Shown: piece after piece, positions 55,889-64,000 of the stretch
How the letters are laid out: every line of letters starts with the position of its first letter
Position numbering within the stretch: position 1 is the first letter of the stretch
DNA from: Sphingobium sp. Z007
Lineage (GTDB): Bacteria; Pseudomonadota; Alphaproteobacteria; Sphingomonadales; Sphingomonadaceae
DNA: 64,000 nucleotides
NCBI RefSeq assembly: GCF_900013425.1
Contig: NZ_FBXK01000001.1
Location: 990,501-1,054,500, forward strand
Reading direction: 5' to 3'
The notes under the pieces: generated by a model
The model's input: only the letters and a program-made list of their open reading frames with translations
The model's database searches: none
Told to the model about the DNA's origin: nothing
Program-made: the position numbers and the translations under genes

Positions 55889-58789
55889 TTAGAAGCGGTA
55901 GCGTGCCCCCGCCGTAAAGCGGCGACCATAGGCGTAAACGTCCAGCAACTGGTTGCTGAAGCGGCCATGGGTGCTCACCGTCTCGTTGGTGATGTTCAGC
56001 GCTTCACCAAAAACGCTGATCCGTTCGGTGATCTGATAGCTGGTGCTTAGATCGATCTGCAGGCTGGAATTGACGAAGGTCGGTTCCGCGCCAAAGGCGG
56101 AGTTATTCTGCGCCTGACCAAATTCACGCAGATATTTGTCGCGCCAGTTGACTGCGGTACGGAACTGGAAGCCGTTCTTGTCATAGAAGGCGACCAGGTT
56201 CGCCGAATTGGCAAGGCCCGTAACCGCAAAGCCGCTCTGCGACAGATTGCCTTCGTCATAAGGCTTGTTGGTCTTGACGAAGGTGGCGTTGGCGTTGAAG
56301 CCGAAGCCGCTGTCGCCAAAGACATGCTGCCAGGCCAGTTCGACGCCCTTGATCACCGCAGACGGTCCGTTGACCCGCTGCGATACGGTGAAGACCGCAG
56401 GCGCGCCAGTCGTAGGATCAACCACGCCATTGATAGTCTGCCGTTGGGTGCCGGCCACAACGAAGTTCGATACATCCTTGATGAAGAAATTGACGGATGC
56501 GTAGGAGTTGCGCTGATAATACCATTCCGCCGCCAGATCGAAATTGTCGGCGAGATAGGGTTGCAGGTTGGGATTGCCGCCGGTCGCGGTCAATGCACCG
56601 ACGCGCTGGCCGACACCTACGTTCAGAACCGGTGTCAGGGTGTTCAATGCTGGGCGCGTCAGCGTGCGCGAAGCATCGAAGCGCAGGTGCAGTTTATCCG
56701 TCAGCTCCAGCTTCATGTCCAGGCTTGGCAGGAAGTAGGAATAGCTGCTCTTGGTCGAGATCGGCTGCGCGTCGCCGAAGCCCACCGTCAGCAACGTCGG
56801 ATCCGCCGTGCTGCCGGTGATGGAGATCGGCAAGCGTCCGATGCCTCCCGACTCCAGCTTCGTGATTTCTTCCCGTGCGCCGGCATTGAAGTGGAACGGC
56901 ATGCCGGCCACATCGGCTTCGAAATTCACGCTGACATAGGCAGACCAGGTTTTTTCGCGCACGTCCTGAACACTGCCAGGGTCAAGTAGCAAGTCGAACT
57001 TGCCGGTATAGGCTGTTCCGCAGCAGCCATAATTGTAACCAGGGATATTCTGCGCCTGCGGATTGCCAAGACCTTCCAGATAACGTTGATATTCCCTTGC
57101 GTCATATTTCAGCAGGCCAGGAGGCAATACGCCGGAGAAGCCGGGAATGAAATTGTTGGTGCCGATCACGCCTTTGATAAGGCTGGACGGGATCAACACG
57201 CCGCTGCCCTGGCCAGACGGCCCGCCGTAACCCGCATAAGCCTGCCAGAAATTGTTGGTGAAGGTGCTGCTGTTCTGGAGCTTGAACCGATCCTCCATAT
57301 AGCGGCCACCCAGTTTGATGGTCAGGTTATCCTGCTCCCATACCGCGCCCAGCCGGAACTGCTTGATCTCGTCGCTGTTAAGCTGCTGTTGACGTACGGT
57401 GACGTGCGATCCCAGGATCGCCTGGTCGAGCCAGCGGGACGCGTCGCCATTGGGGCCATAAGCCGTCAATTCCGGCAAGGCCTTGCTGCTGCTGCCATTA
57501 ACGCGGATGCCGTTGGCGGTACCGAGCAGGCCGCCATAGCCGATGTCACCGTTTTCGCTGCTGATCTCGCCACCCGGATTCTGGCGGCTCTTGGAATAGC
57601 TGGCGTCGGCTTCGATCTTCAGGTTGGGGGTGGCGTCCCATTTCAGGTTCAGGCCGACCTGGTTGGTTTCCAAAACGCGGGTGTCAGTGCCCGCGGTGAA
57701 GTCGGTCGGCGATCCCTGCTGCACGAAGTCGATCGTCGTGCCATTTTCGTCCTGTTCGACATTGCGCATCGACCCTTGGTTGAACCAGACGCCGAAGCCG
57801 GAAATGTCGGTGACGATCTTTTGCCGCGAATAATTGTCGTCCAGTGTCAGGACGACGTCGTCGGACGGTGCCCATTGCAGGGCGATGCGGCCGTCGATCC
57901 GCTCGTCCTTGGTATAGCGCTGGTCAGCGCCATATTGCTGGCCATACCAGCCGACGACGCTTTTGCGGTCGCTTGCCGGCGCGGTCGTTGCGTCGGAGGG
58001 ATTGCAGCTTGCAGCACTGCTGCCCGCCAGCTGGCACGGTGCGAACAGGCCACCCTGCCAGCCCGAAACATAGACGCGGTTCACCTGCGTATCGCGACGG
58101 GTATAGATGCCGTCGATCAGGATGCCGATTGTGTCATCGGCAAAAGTCTTGCTGAACAGGCCGCCAATCGTCGGCACCACTTTGCCGGCGTCATCCTGGA
58201 TCGATCCTGCGGCGCTGAACGCGACGCGGGTGCCCGGACTGTCGAAGGGCTTGGGATAGGAGATGTTGACGGTCGCGCCGATCGAACTGCTGGATAGTGA
58301 CACGTCCGGCGTTTTGAGCACAGCGAGCTGGCCGACGAAATCGGCGCCGACCGTGGTGAAATCGACCGAACGACCGCCTGTCGCTGTGGAAATACGACGA
58401 CCGTCAATAAGGGTTTCGTTAAAGTCGCCGCCAAAGCCGCGCACGGTGATGCCATCGGGTTCGCCGCGCGGTCCCGCCCGGTTGATCGACACGCCCGGCA
58501 GACGCTGCAACGACGCCGCGACGTTCGAATCCGGGAATTTGCCGATATCTTCCGCCGAAATAACGTCCACCACGCCAGCCGATGTACGCTTGATGTCCAA
58601 GTTGCGCTGCAAGGAGCCGCGGATGCCGGTTACGACGATATCGGATTCGGTCGTTGGCGGCGCGATCGTGGCTTGGCCGGTTTCCTGGCCTATGGCCGGA
58701 ACGGCAACCGCTACGGCCAGCAAGCTGGCGGTGGACGCAAGCGTGACACGGCGACGCGCTGCGCGCATGTTATGAAAATTGTACTTCAT
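55889..58789 (-). CDS. TonB-dependent receptor of the Xanthomonas/Caulobacter carbohydrate type
   Basis: 966 residues from ATG 58789, with GGAGG seven bases before. Signal peptide to AIG/Q (about 36), plug domain SDIVVTGIRGSLQRNLDIKR, DVISAEDIGKFPDSNVAASLQRLPGVSINR, a hallmark of the carbohydrate-uptake subfamily. Barrel with NLQPYLADNFDLAAEWYY and terminal RFTAGARYRF. It presumably imports oligosaccharides released by the GH9/GH43/GH3 enzymes. Divergent from sapC; the gap holds the third TAGCGCTA site. Part of the receptor-halogenase and SapC-cupin module. Confidence 0.92.
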   Translation of the reverse strand: MKYNFHNMRAARRRVTLASTASLLAVAVAVPAIGQETGQATIAPPTTESDIVVTGIRGSLQRNLDIKRTSAGVVDVISAEDIGKFPDSNVAASLQRLPGVSINRAGPRGEPDGITVRGFGGDFNETLIDGRRISTATGGRSVDFTTVGADFVGQLAVLKTPDVSLSSSSIGATVNISYPKPFDSPGTRVAFSAAGSIQDDAGKVVPTIGGLFSKTFADDTIGILIDGIYTRRDTQVNRVYVSGWQGGLFAPCQLAGSSAASCNPSDATTAPASDRKSVVGWYGQQYGADQRYTKDERIDGRIALQWAPSDDVVLTLDDNYSRQKIVTDISGFGVWFNQGSMRNVEQDENGTTIDFVQQGSPTDFTAGTDTRVLETNQVGLNLKWDATPNLKIEADASYSKSRQNPGGEISSENGDIGYGGLLGTANGIRVNGSSSKALPELTAYGPNGDASRWLDQAILGSHVTVRQQQLNSDEIKQFRLGAVWEQDNLTIKLGGRYMEDRFKLQNSSTFTNNFWQAYAGYGGPSGQGSGVLIPSSLIKGVIGTNNFIPGFSGVLPPGLLKYDAREYQRYLEGLGNPQAQNIPGYNYGCCGTAYTGKFDLLLDPGSVQDVREKTWSAYVSVNFEADVAGMPFHFNAGAREEITKLESGGIGRLPISITGSTADPTLLTVGFGDAQPISTKSSYSYFLPSLDMKLELTDKLHLRFDASRTLTRPALNTLTPVLNVGVGQRVGALTATGGNPNLQPYLADNFDLAAEWYYQRNSYASVNFFIKDVSNFVVAGTQRQTINGVVDPTTGAPAVFTVSQRVNGPSAVIKGVELAWQHVFGDSGFGFNANATFVKTNKPYDEGNLSQSGFAVTGLANSANLVAFYDKNGFQFRTAVNWRDKYLREFGQAQNNSAFGAEPTFVNSSLQIDLSTSYQITERISVFGEALNITNETVSTHGRFSNQLLDVYAYGRRFTAGARYRF

Positions 58790-58936
58790 GATCCTCCCCA
58801 AGTTCAGACATTGTCTCGCCTGAACACCGAAGCATGATTGCCACGGCGATCATTATCATCGATCCGGGTGGACGCTGACCCCTGCCTGTCGGGCAGGTGG
58901 ACATTCCAACCGGTCTTCTTTTTTTCTGTAGGAAAT

Positions 58937-58948
58937 GTTAGCGCTATC
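58937..58948. promoter_or_regulatory. LacI-type operator GTTAGCGCTATC
   Basis: Left half equals the palindrome at 34254 and right half that at 51614. In the divergent gap between the TonB receptor and sapC. The rest of the 58790-59071 gap has a CCTGCC/GGCAGG hairpin in the receptor leader and no gene. Confidence 0.6.
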
Positions 58949-59071
58949 TAAACCTACGATCAAGAGAAATTGTAGGCGTGATTGTCACGGGCTGCCGAAA
59001 CGCGCAGCTATGGCACAAATGGCCGATTTTTCGTGATGATTGCGGACAGGGCATAAGGAGGAGGAGAGGTT

Positions 59072-59755
59072 ATGGCATCGCTCGAACTGGTGAATAGTGA
59101 CACACATGCCACAGTGCGGTTGCGCCCGGCTAACCAGGGACGCGTTCCGTTCGTACGTGTCGTGCTCAGCGAGTTTCCGGCGGCGGCCGTCGCCTGTCCT
59201 TTATTATTGTCCAAACGATTGGATACCGGCGCCTTTTATGTTGGCGCGCTGATAGGATTCAAGCCGGGGGAATGTCTGATCGACTCGCCCGATGGCCGTC
59301 CGGCCTTCAGTTCGCTGGAAGGCGCGCGAGAGGGGTTTTTCGCGATCGACGACAGTATAGCGTTGGATCGGGCGCATGATCGGTTTGCGTCGGTTGACGG
59401 CGAATCGCTGTTCGATGGTGAAGGGCTTCCGACGGCGCCGCTTAAGGCTGCGCATGCGGCTCTGGGCCGATTGATGGCGAGCGAAGCCGCCACGGACGCC
59501 TTTATCGCAAAGCTGCTATCCTATCGGCTGATCGAACCGATCGACGTCTCGCTGACGTTCGATGACGGGAAAAAAATACAGCTGGAAGGGCTTTATACCG
59601 TCAGCCTCGACGCCCTTGGTGAACTGGACGATGCCGCGGTGCTGGATCTGTTACGCGCCGGATATATGCAGTGCGCCTATGCGATGGTCACGTCGCTCCA
59701 GCATATTACGCTCATGGCCCGGCGACGCAACGAACGACTGGCATCGATGCTGTGA
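59072..59755 (+). CDS. SapC-family protein
   Basis: 227 residues, ATG 59072 behind GGAGGAGGAGAGG. SapC-type sequence: FPAAAVACPLLLSKRLDTGAFYVGALIGFKPGE, then GREGFFAIDDS-like and LEGLYTVSLDAL near the end. Named after an S-layer-linked protein of Campylobacter; function in proteobacterial PULs is unknown. Its stop overlaps the GTG of the cupin-like gene (GTGA). No signal peptide, so cytoplasmic. Confidence 0.85.
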   Translation: MASLELVNSDTHATVRLRPANQGRVPFVRVVLSEFPAAAVACPLLLSKRLDTGAFYVGALIGFKPGECLIDSPDGRPAFSSLEGAREGFFAIDDSIALDRAHDRFASVDGESLFDGEGLPTAPLKAAHAALGRLMASEAATDAFIAKLLSYRLIEPIDVSLTFDDGKKIQLEGLYTVSLDALGELDDAAVLDLLRAGYMQCAYAMVTSLQHITLMARRRNERLASML

Positions 59756-60777
59756 CTGTAGCGGATGGCCTTTGTGGGGTTCAGGAACGCCAGGCATCGG
59801 ATGTGGATGATCCCGATGCCCTGCGGGCGCTGGCATTGGATTGTCGGCCAACCGTTATCCGGGGCCATTGCAGCCACTGGCCGGTAACAAGGGCATCGGC
59901 GCGAGGGGCGGACGCGGCAATGGCGTATCTGGTGCACTATGCAGCGGGGCAGACGGCGGAATATTTTTCGGCGCCAGCATCGCTTGCGGGGCGCTATCAT
60001 TATGGCGAAGCGCTGAGCGGATTTAATTTTTCCCGCGAAACGATCGATATCCGCGACGCGCTGCTGCGGATCAGCGCCAATGCTCTGAGCGGGCTTGAAA
60101 CAGGCTATATGGGATCGCTACCGGCGGAGCTTTGCTTCCCTGGCTTTGCGGCCGATAACCCCAGCCATGTCCTTGACGGCCATATTCGCCCGCGCGTCTG
60201 GATTGGCAACCTATCGACGGTCGCCTGCCACTATGACAGCTATGACAATCTGGCCTGCGTCGTAGCGGGCCGCCGCCGCTTCACGCTCTATCCGCCCGCA
60301 GCGATCGGCGACCTTTATATCGGGCCGATCGATCATACACTGTCGGGGCAGCCGGTTTCCATGGTGGCAGGCTTGACTGATAGGGCGGATGTCTATCCGC
60401 GGTTCGCAGCAGCGCAGGCGAAAGCCATCGTCGTTGAGCTAAGGGCGGGCGATGCGCTCTACCTCCCGAAATTATGGTGGCATCAGGTCGAAGCGCTCGA
60501 TCCGGTCAATATTCTTGTCAACTATTGGTGGGACGGCTTCGCGGCGGGGCCGGATTCGCCCTATGCGACCTTGCTGCTTGCGATGATCGCAATTGCCGAG
60601 CGGCCTGCGCCTGAACGCGCGGCGTGGCGCGCCTATTTCGATCATTATGTCTTCCGACCCGACGGGCATCCGCTGGCACACCTCCCTGAAGAAAAGCACG
60701 GCGTCCTGGGGCCATTGGCGCAGGGCAATTACGGCCGCATCCGGGCCTCGGTGATGCGGATGTTGCGGGGCGCTTGA
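59752..60777 (+). CDS. cupin-like (JmjC/FIH-type) 2-oxoglutarate oxygenase-like protein
   Basis: 341 residues from GTG 59752, overlapping sapC. Cupin-8 fold: PTVIRGHCSHWP opening, VACHYDSYDNLACVVAGRRRFTLYPP with the HxD iron ligands (His-Tyr-Asp) and distal His in LPKLWWHQVEAL. Such proteins resemble asparaginyl hydroxylase FIH. In these gene neighbourhoods (TonB receptor, halogenase-like, SapC) the substrate is unknown; a co-transcribed partner or receptor peptide is possible. Key metal ligands are intact. Confidence 0.85.
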   Translation: MTVADGLCGVQERQASDVDDPDALRALALDCRPTVIRGHCSHWPVTRASARGADAAMAYLVHYAAGQTAEYFSAPASLAGRYHYGEALSGFNFSRETIDIRDALLRISANALSGLETGYMGSLPAELCFPGFAADNPSHVLDGHIRPRVWIGNLSTVACHYDSYDNLACVVAGRRRFTLYPPAAIGDLYIGPIDHTLSGQPVSMVAGLTDRADVYPRFAAAQAKAIVVELRAGDALYLPKLWWHQVEALDPVNILVNYWWDGFAAGPDSPYATLLLAMIAIAERPAPERAAWRAYFDHYVFRPDGHPLAHLPEEKHGVLGPLAQGNYGRIRASVMRMLRGA

Positions 60778-60820
60778 GCGGCCTTGAAGGCATAATCGAT
60801 AGCGGAGAGGAGAGAATGGC

Positions 60821-61894
60821 ATGAAGCGGACAATGCGAATCACGACGTTTCTGGCGGTGGTCATGGGGGCGGGTGCGGCGCCTTCATTTGCGCAGATGGT
60901 GACGGATGGACCGTCCGCGCTAGTCGGCGCAAAAGCGGTGACGATCGAGCGGATCAAGGTTCATGCGCCCACGATTGCGGGCAATCTGGAGGGCGATAAG
61001 GCCGATCGCGATGTGCTTGTGGTTCTGCCGCCCGGCTATGGCCAAGACCGGGCTCGGCGCTATCCGGTCGTCTATGCCTTGCACGGCTATTCGATCGGGG
61101 CGGAGCAATGGAGCCGGGAAATCCATCTTTCGACGACGGCGCAGAACGCTTTTGCCAAGGGCGCGAAGGACATGATCCTGGTGCTGCCCGATTCCAAGAC
61201 GGTGCATAACGGGTCGATGTATTCTCGTTCGGTGACGACCGGCGATTTTGAAACCTTCATCGCCCGCGACCTGATCGCCTATATCGACAACCATTACCGC
61301 ACCATCGCCAGGCGGGAGAGCCGGGGGCTGGCGGGGCATAGCATGGGCGGATATGGCGCCAGCCGGATCGGCATGAAACATGCCGATATGTTCGGCGTGC
61401 TCTATATGATGAGCCCCTGCTGCCTGTCGGCGCGCGCGGTCGGGCCAACGGATGCGGCATCGATAAAGGCGTGGGACGCGGTCAAGACGCCAGCCGATTC
61501 GGCCAATCTGCCCTTCATGTTGCGAGGACAGCTTGCGGCGGCGGCGGCGTGGTCGCCAAATCCCAAGAATCCGCCGCTCTATCTCGATCTGCCGGTCAAG
61601 GATGGCGTGGTGAGAAGCGACGTACTGGCCAGATGGGCCGCCAACGCGCCACTGGCTTTCGTGGATCAATATATGGGAGACCTGCGCCGCTATAAAGCGA
61701 TCGCGATCGACGTGGGCGATAGGGACCGGTTGAAAGGCGATGCGCAAGCCTTGCACGAGGTTCTGGATCGCAACGGTATCGAACATAATTTCGAGATTTA
61801 TGACGGCGATCATACCAATCGAGTCGCCTGGCGGTTTCAGGATCAGGTCCTGCCGTTTTTCGATCGGCACCTTGATTTTGCGACAGCGAGATAG
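60821..61894 (+). CDS. exported esterase of the esterase D/feruloyl-type family
   Basis: 357 residues. Signal peptide to SFA (24). Alpha/beta hydrolase with YPVVYALHGYSIGAEQW, nucleophile Ser 174 in GHSMGGYGA, and catalytic His in YDGDHTNRVAW. Matches PF00756-type esterases, which include feruloyl and acetyl esterases. In this setting it probably removes ester groups from plant cell-wall oligosaccharides. 43 bases after the cupin-like gene on the same strand. Confidence 0.85.
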   Translation: MKRTMRITTFLAVVMGAGAAPSFAQMVTDGPSALVGAKAVTIERIKVHAPTIAGNLEGDKADRDVLVVLPPGYGQDRARRYPVVYALHGYSIGAEQWSREIHLSTTAQNAFAKGAKDMILVLPDSKTVHNGSMYSRSVTTGDFETFIARDLIAYIDNHYRTIARRESRGLAGHSMGGYGASRIGMKHADMFGVLYMMSPCCLSARAVGPTDAASIKAWDAVKTPADSANLPFMLRGQLAAAAAWSPNPKNPPLYLDLPVKDGVVRSDVLARWAANAPLAFVDQYMGDLRRYKAIAIDVGDRDRLKGDAQALHEVLDRNGIEHNFEIYDGDHTNRVAWRFQDQVLPFFDRHLDFATAR

Positions 61895-62029
61895 ACAGTT
61901 GTACGGCAAAATCGCGACCTGATAACAGAAGGTAGCGATATCATAATCGTTGTGGTGCCGCTAAAATAGGTTATGCCTGTGGCAACGGCCCGGCACAGGG
62001 CCGACCCAATATGGGAGGGATGGACGAGC

Positions 62030-64000
62030 ATGGTTTCGCGCAATCATTTAAGACGCATGGCGTGCCTGCTTTTCGGCAGCGTGGCGCTCTTCCCAATGTC
62101 CGCATGGGCGGCGCCCCAATTCGATCCGATGTTCAGCGACCATGCGGTGATCCAGCGCGATCATCCCGTCACGGTGACCGGTCGTAGCGCGCCGAAGGAG
62201 ATGATTGCGGTAACATTCGGTGCTGAAACTCGCCAGGTGCGGGCCGGCAAGGACGGTCGGTTTGAAGCGCGTTTTGCACCAACCGGCACGACGGGACCGG
62301 TGAAACTCGAGGCGCGTGCCGCATCGGGGAGCGTCGCTCCACAGGACGTCGCAGTGGGAGACGTGTTCCTGTGTTCCGGCCAGTCGAACATAGAACTGGA
62401 AGTCCGCAATGCGCAGGACGCGGTGAACCAGATTCGTCAGTCCGCCGACGATCAACTGCGCCTGATGCTGGTGCCGCGTGTCGTGGCGGACGACCCGTTG
62501 CGCGATTTTCCGCAGCCGGTGTCCTGGCGACCGGCCGGGCCGGACACCGTCGCCGATTTTTCCGCCGCCTGCTTCTACATGGCGCGCGAACTCCGCAAAA
62601 CGGCCAAGGTGCCGATCGGTGCGATCGCCAGCAGTTGGGGCGGATCGCGGATCAGTCCATGGATGGGGGCGCGGGCGCAGGCGGCTGTCGGGCAGGGCGC
62701 GCTGTCGGCGCTGGTGTCGCTACATGGGCGCGATCCCTTCGCGGCGGAGCGGGCGGCCAGCGCGCAGTGGGAACAATGGTGGCGCAAGGCGACGGGCGAC
62801 GTGGCCGGCCAGGAGCCATGGCAGCCAGACAGCAGCATTGCCTGGACCGAAGCGCCGCGTATCGGCCCCTGGGAGCAATGGGGCGTCCCCGCGCTCGCCG
62901 ATTTTAACGGCATGGTCTGGTATCGGCGAGAGATTGATGTGACGGCGGCGCAGGCCAAGGCGAGCGGCACGCTGTCACTGGGGCTGCTGGACGATGTCGG
63001 CCGGGTATGGATCAATGGCAAGCCCGTGGGCATGAGCGCGCGCAGCTGGCAGCCGAGCCGTTTCGACGTGCCGCCCGGCGCGTTGCAGCCTGGACGCAAT
63101 GTGATCATTGTCAATGTGCTGGACAATTACGCCAATGGCGGCCTGTCCGGTCCGGCGGACGTTATGAAACTGTCGTTGGGGTCGGCGGGGGACATATCGC
63201 TGGGCGACGGGTGGCGCTATGCGGTAGCGACCCAGTCGCCGCCGGGCGCGCCGCGCGTGCCATGGGGCGACACGACCGGCACCGGGACGCTTTATAACGG
63301 GATGATCGCACCATTGGGAGCGATCGGGCTGAAAGGCGTGGCCTGGTATCAGGGCGAGTCCGACGTCGACCTACCCGGCTATGCCGACAGGATGAAGGCG
63401 ATGATGGCCGATTGGCGGCGGCAGTTCGGGTCGCCTGACCTGGCCTTCGTGGCGGTGCAGCTGGCGGGCTATGGCGATCCTGTGACCAAGCCGACCGACA
63501 GCGGCTGGGCGGCGATGCGGCAGGTGCAATATCAGGCCATGGCGCAGGACAGTCATGGCGGCCTGGCGACCGCGATCGACTTGGGCGATCCGTTCGATAT
63601 CCATCCGGGCGAAAAGCAGGAAGTCGGTCGTCGGCTGGCGCGGGCGATGCGCGCGGTCGCCTATGGCGAGGCGGTGTCGCGCACCGGGCCGCAGGCGGCG
63701 CGGGCGACGGCGACGGCGACGGCCAATGGCGGCGCAACGGTGGATTTCACCGGGTTGACCGGCGGGCTGCATACGCGCAGCGCGGCGCAGGCAATCGGCT
63801 TTGAACTGTGCGGGGCGGCGGCAGGCAGTTGTCGATTCGTGGGCGGCACGATCGAGAACGGGCGGGTCATCCTGGCCGGCGATGGGCAGCCGGCGACGCG
63901 GGTGCGCTACGCCTGGGCCGGATCGCCGGTGATGAACCTGTATGACGAAGCGCCTTTACCGGTTGGTTCGTTCGAATTGCCGATCGCGCCGATGCGCTGA
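62030..64000 (+). CDS. sialate O-acetylesterase-like SGNH carbohydrate esterase
   Basis: 656 residues from ATG 62030; GGGAGG lies 14-20 bases upstream. Signal peptide to AWA (27). SGNH motifs: SGQSN (Ser 118 as nucleophile, 116-120), SSWGGSRISPW, YQGESDVD (from 440) and catalytic His 525 in DIHPGEK. An inserted beta-galactosidase-like jelly-roll (about 295-390, GLLDDVGRVWINGKPVG) is typical. Family enzymes deacetylate sugars, including xylan and glucuronoxylan decorations. The stop is the last three bases of the window. Confidence 0.9.
   Translation: MVSRNHLRRMACLLFGSVALFPMSAWAAPQFDPMFSDHAVIQRDHPVTVTGRSAPKEMIAVTFGAETRQVRAGKDGRFEARFAPTGTTGPVKLEARAASGSVAPQDVAVGDVFLCSGQSNIELEVRNAQDAVNQIRQSADDQLRLMLVPRVVADDPLRDFPQPVSWRPAGPDTVADFSAACFYMARELRKTAKVPIGAIASSWGGSRISPWMGARAQAAVGQGALSALVSLHGRDPFAAERAASAQWEQWWRKATGDVAGQEPWQPDSSIAWTEAPRIGPWEQWGVPALADFNGMVWYRREIDVTAAQAKASGTLSLGLLDDVGRVWINGKPVGMSARSWQPSRFDVPPGALQPGRNVIIVNVLDNYANGGLSGPADVMKLSLGSAGDISLGDGWRYAVATQSPPGAPRVPWGDTTGTGTLYNGMIAPLGAIGLKGVAWYQGESDVDLPGYADRMKAMMADWRRQFGSPDLAFVAVQLAGYGDPVTKPTDSGWAAMRQVQYQAMAQDSHGGLATAIDLGDPFDIHPGEKQEVGRRLARAMRAVAYGEAVSRTGPQAARATATATANGGATVDFTGLTGGLHTRSAAQAIGFELCGAAAGSCRFVGGTIENGRVILAGDGQPATRVRYAWAGSPVMNLYDEAPLPVGSFELPIAPMR

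Overview
The window looks like chromosome of a GC-rich alphaproteobacterium of the Sphingomonadaceae (Sphingobium/Sphingomonas type). This rests on TonB-dependent receptors paired with a tryptophan-halogenase-like protein, SapC and a cupin-like protein, an EcfG-type general-stress promoter, AaeAB/FUSC efflux genes, and GTGA/ATGA start-stop overlaps throughout. No rRNA, tRNA or CRISPR array was seen.

Region 1 (1-7.4 kb) is an envelope lipid-transport locus. A leftward unit (MarR regulator, ABC1/UbiB-type kinase, MlaD-like protein) is divergent from a rightward MCE transporter operon: STAS-MlaE permease, MlaF ATPase, MlaD and a PqiC-like lipoprotein. The MlaD of the operon is cut by an in-frame TAA. 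An alpha/beta hydrolase runs off the left edge.

Region 2 (7.4-20.8 kb) starts with a DUF4142 gene behind an EcfG-type promoter. A small exported-protein gene follows, split by an IS630 element; joining its two halves restores the reading frame. Two drug or aromatic-acid efflux systems come next: a rightward HlyD-DHA2-OMF operon and a leftward MarR-FUSC-DUF1656-HlyD-OMF operon. They share a sequence that may be the MarR operator. The OMF of the second operon is frameshifted, and a third, decayed OMF fragment lies between the two systems.

Region 3 (20.8-31.7 kb) mixes mobile-element debris with a thiol-redox cluster like scsBCD. The debris comprises a recombinase tail, a Tn3 transposase head, an integrase with an 11-G tract, an IS3 fragment, an IS21 element with both genes frameshifted, and AraC and zinc-alcohol-dehydrogenase fragments. 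The redox cluster has a QseBC/PmrAB-like two-component system, two DsbA-like proteins, a TlpA-like protein and a DsbD-like protein truncated by the IS3 fragment.

Region 4 (31.7-64 kb) is a large polysaccharide-utilisation region. One part is a sugar-acid module: SMP-30/gluconolactonase, GFO/IDH/MocA oxidoreductase, GntP permease, GntR regulator, gluconokinase. Beside it two paralogous proteins of about 1000 residues (two pectate-lyase-3-type beta-helix segments plus a beta-propeller) flank a TonB receptor. Then come an esterase, GH3, GH43 and GH9 enzymes, the halogenase/TonB receptor/SapC/cupin block, a second esterase and a sialate-O-acetylesterase-like enzyme. TAGCGCTA-centred palindromes lie in three divergent intergenic regions and suggest one LacI-type regulon aimed at hemicellulose. 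The regulator itself is not in the window.

Several genes carry single disabling changes (mlaD, OMF, recombinase, integrase, istA, istB). Some lie in homopolymer or dinucleotide runs, so raw-read confirmation matters before treating them as biological.
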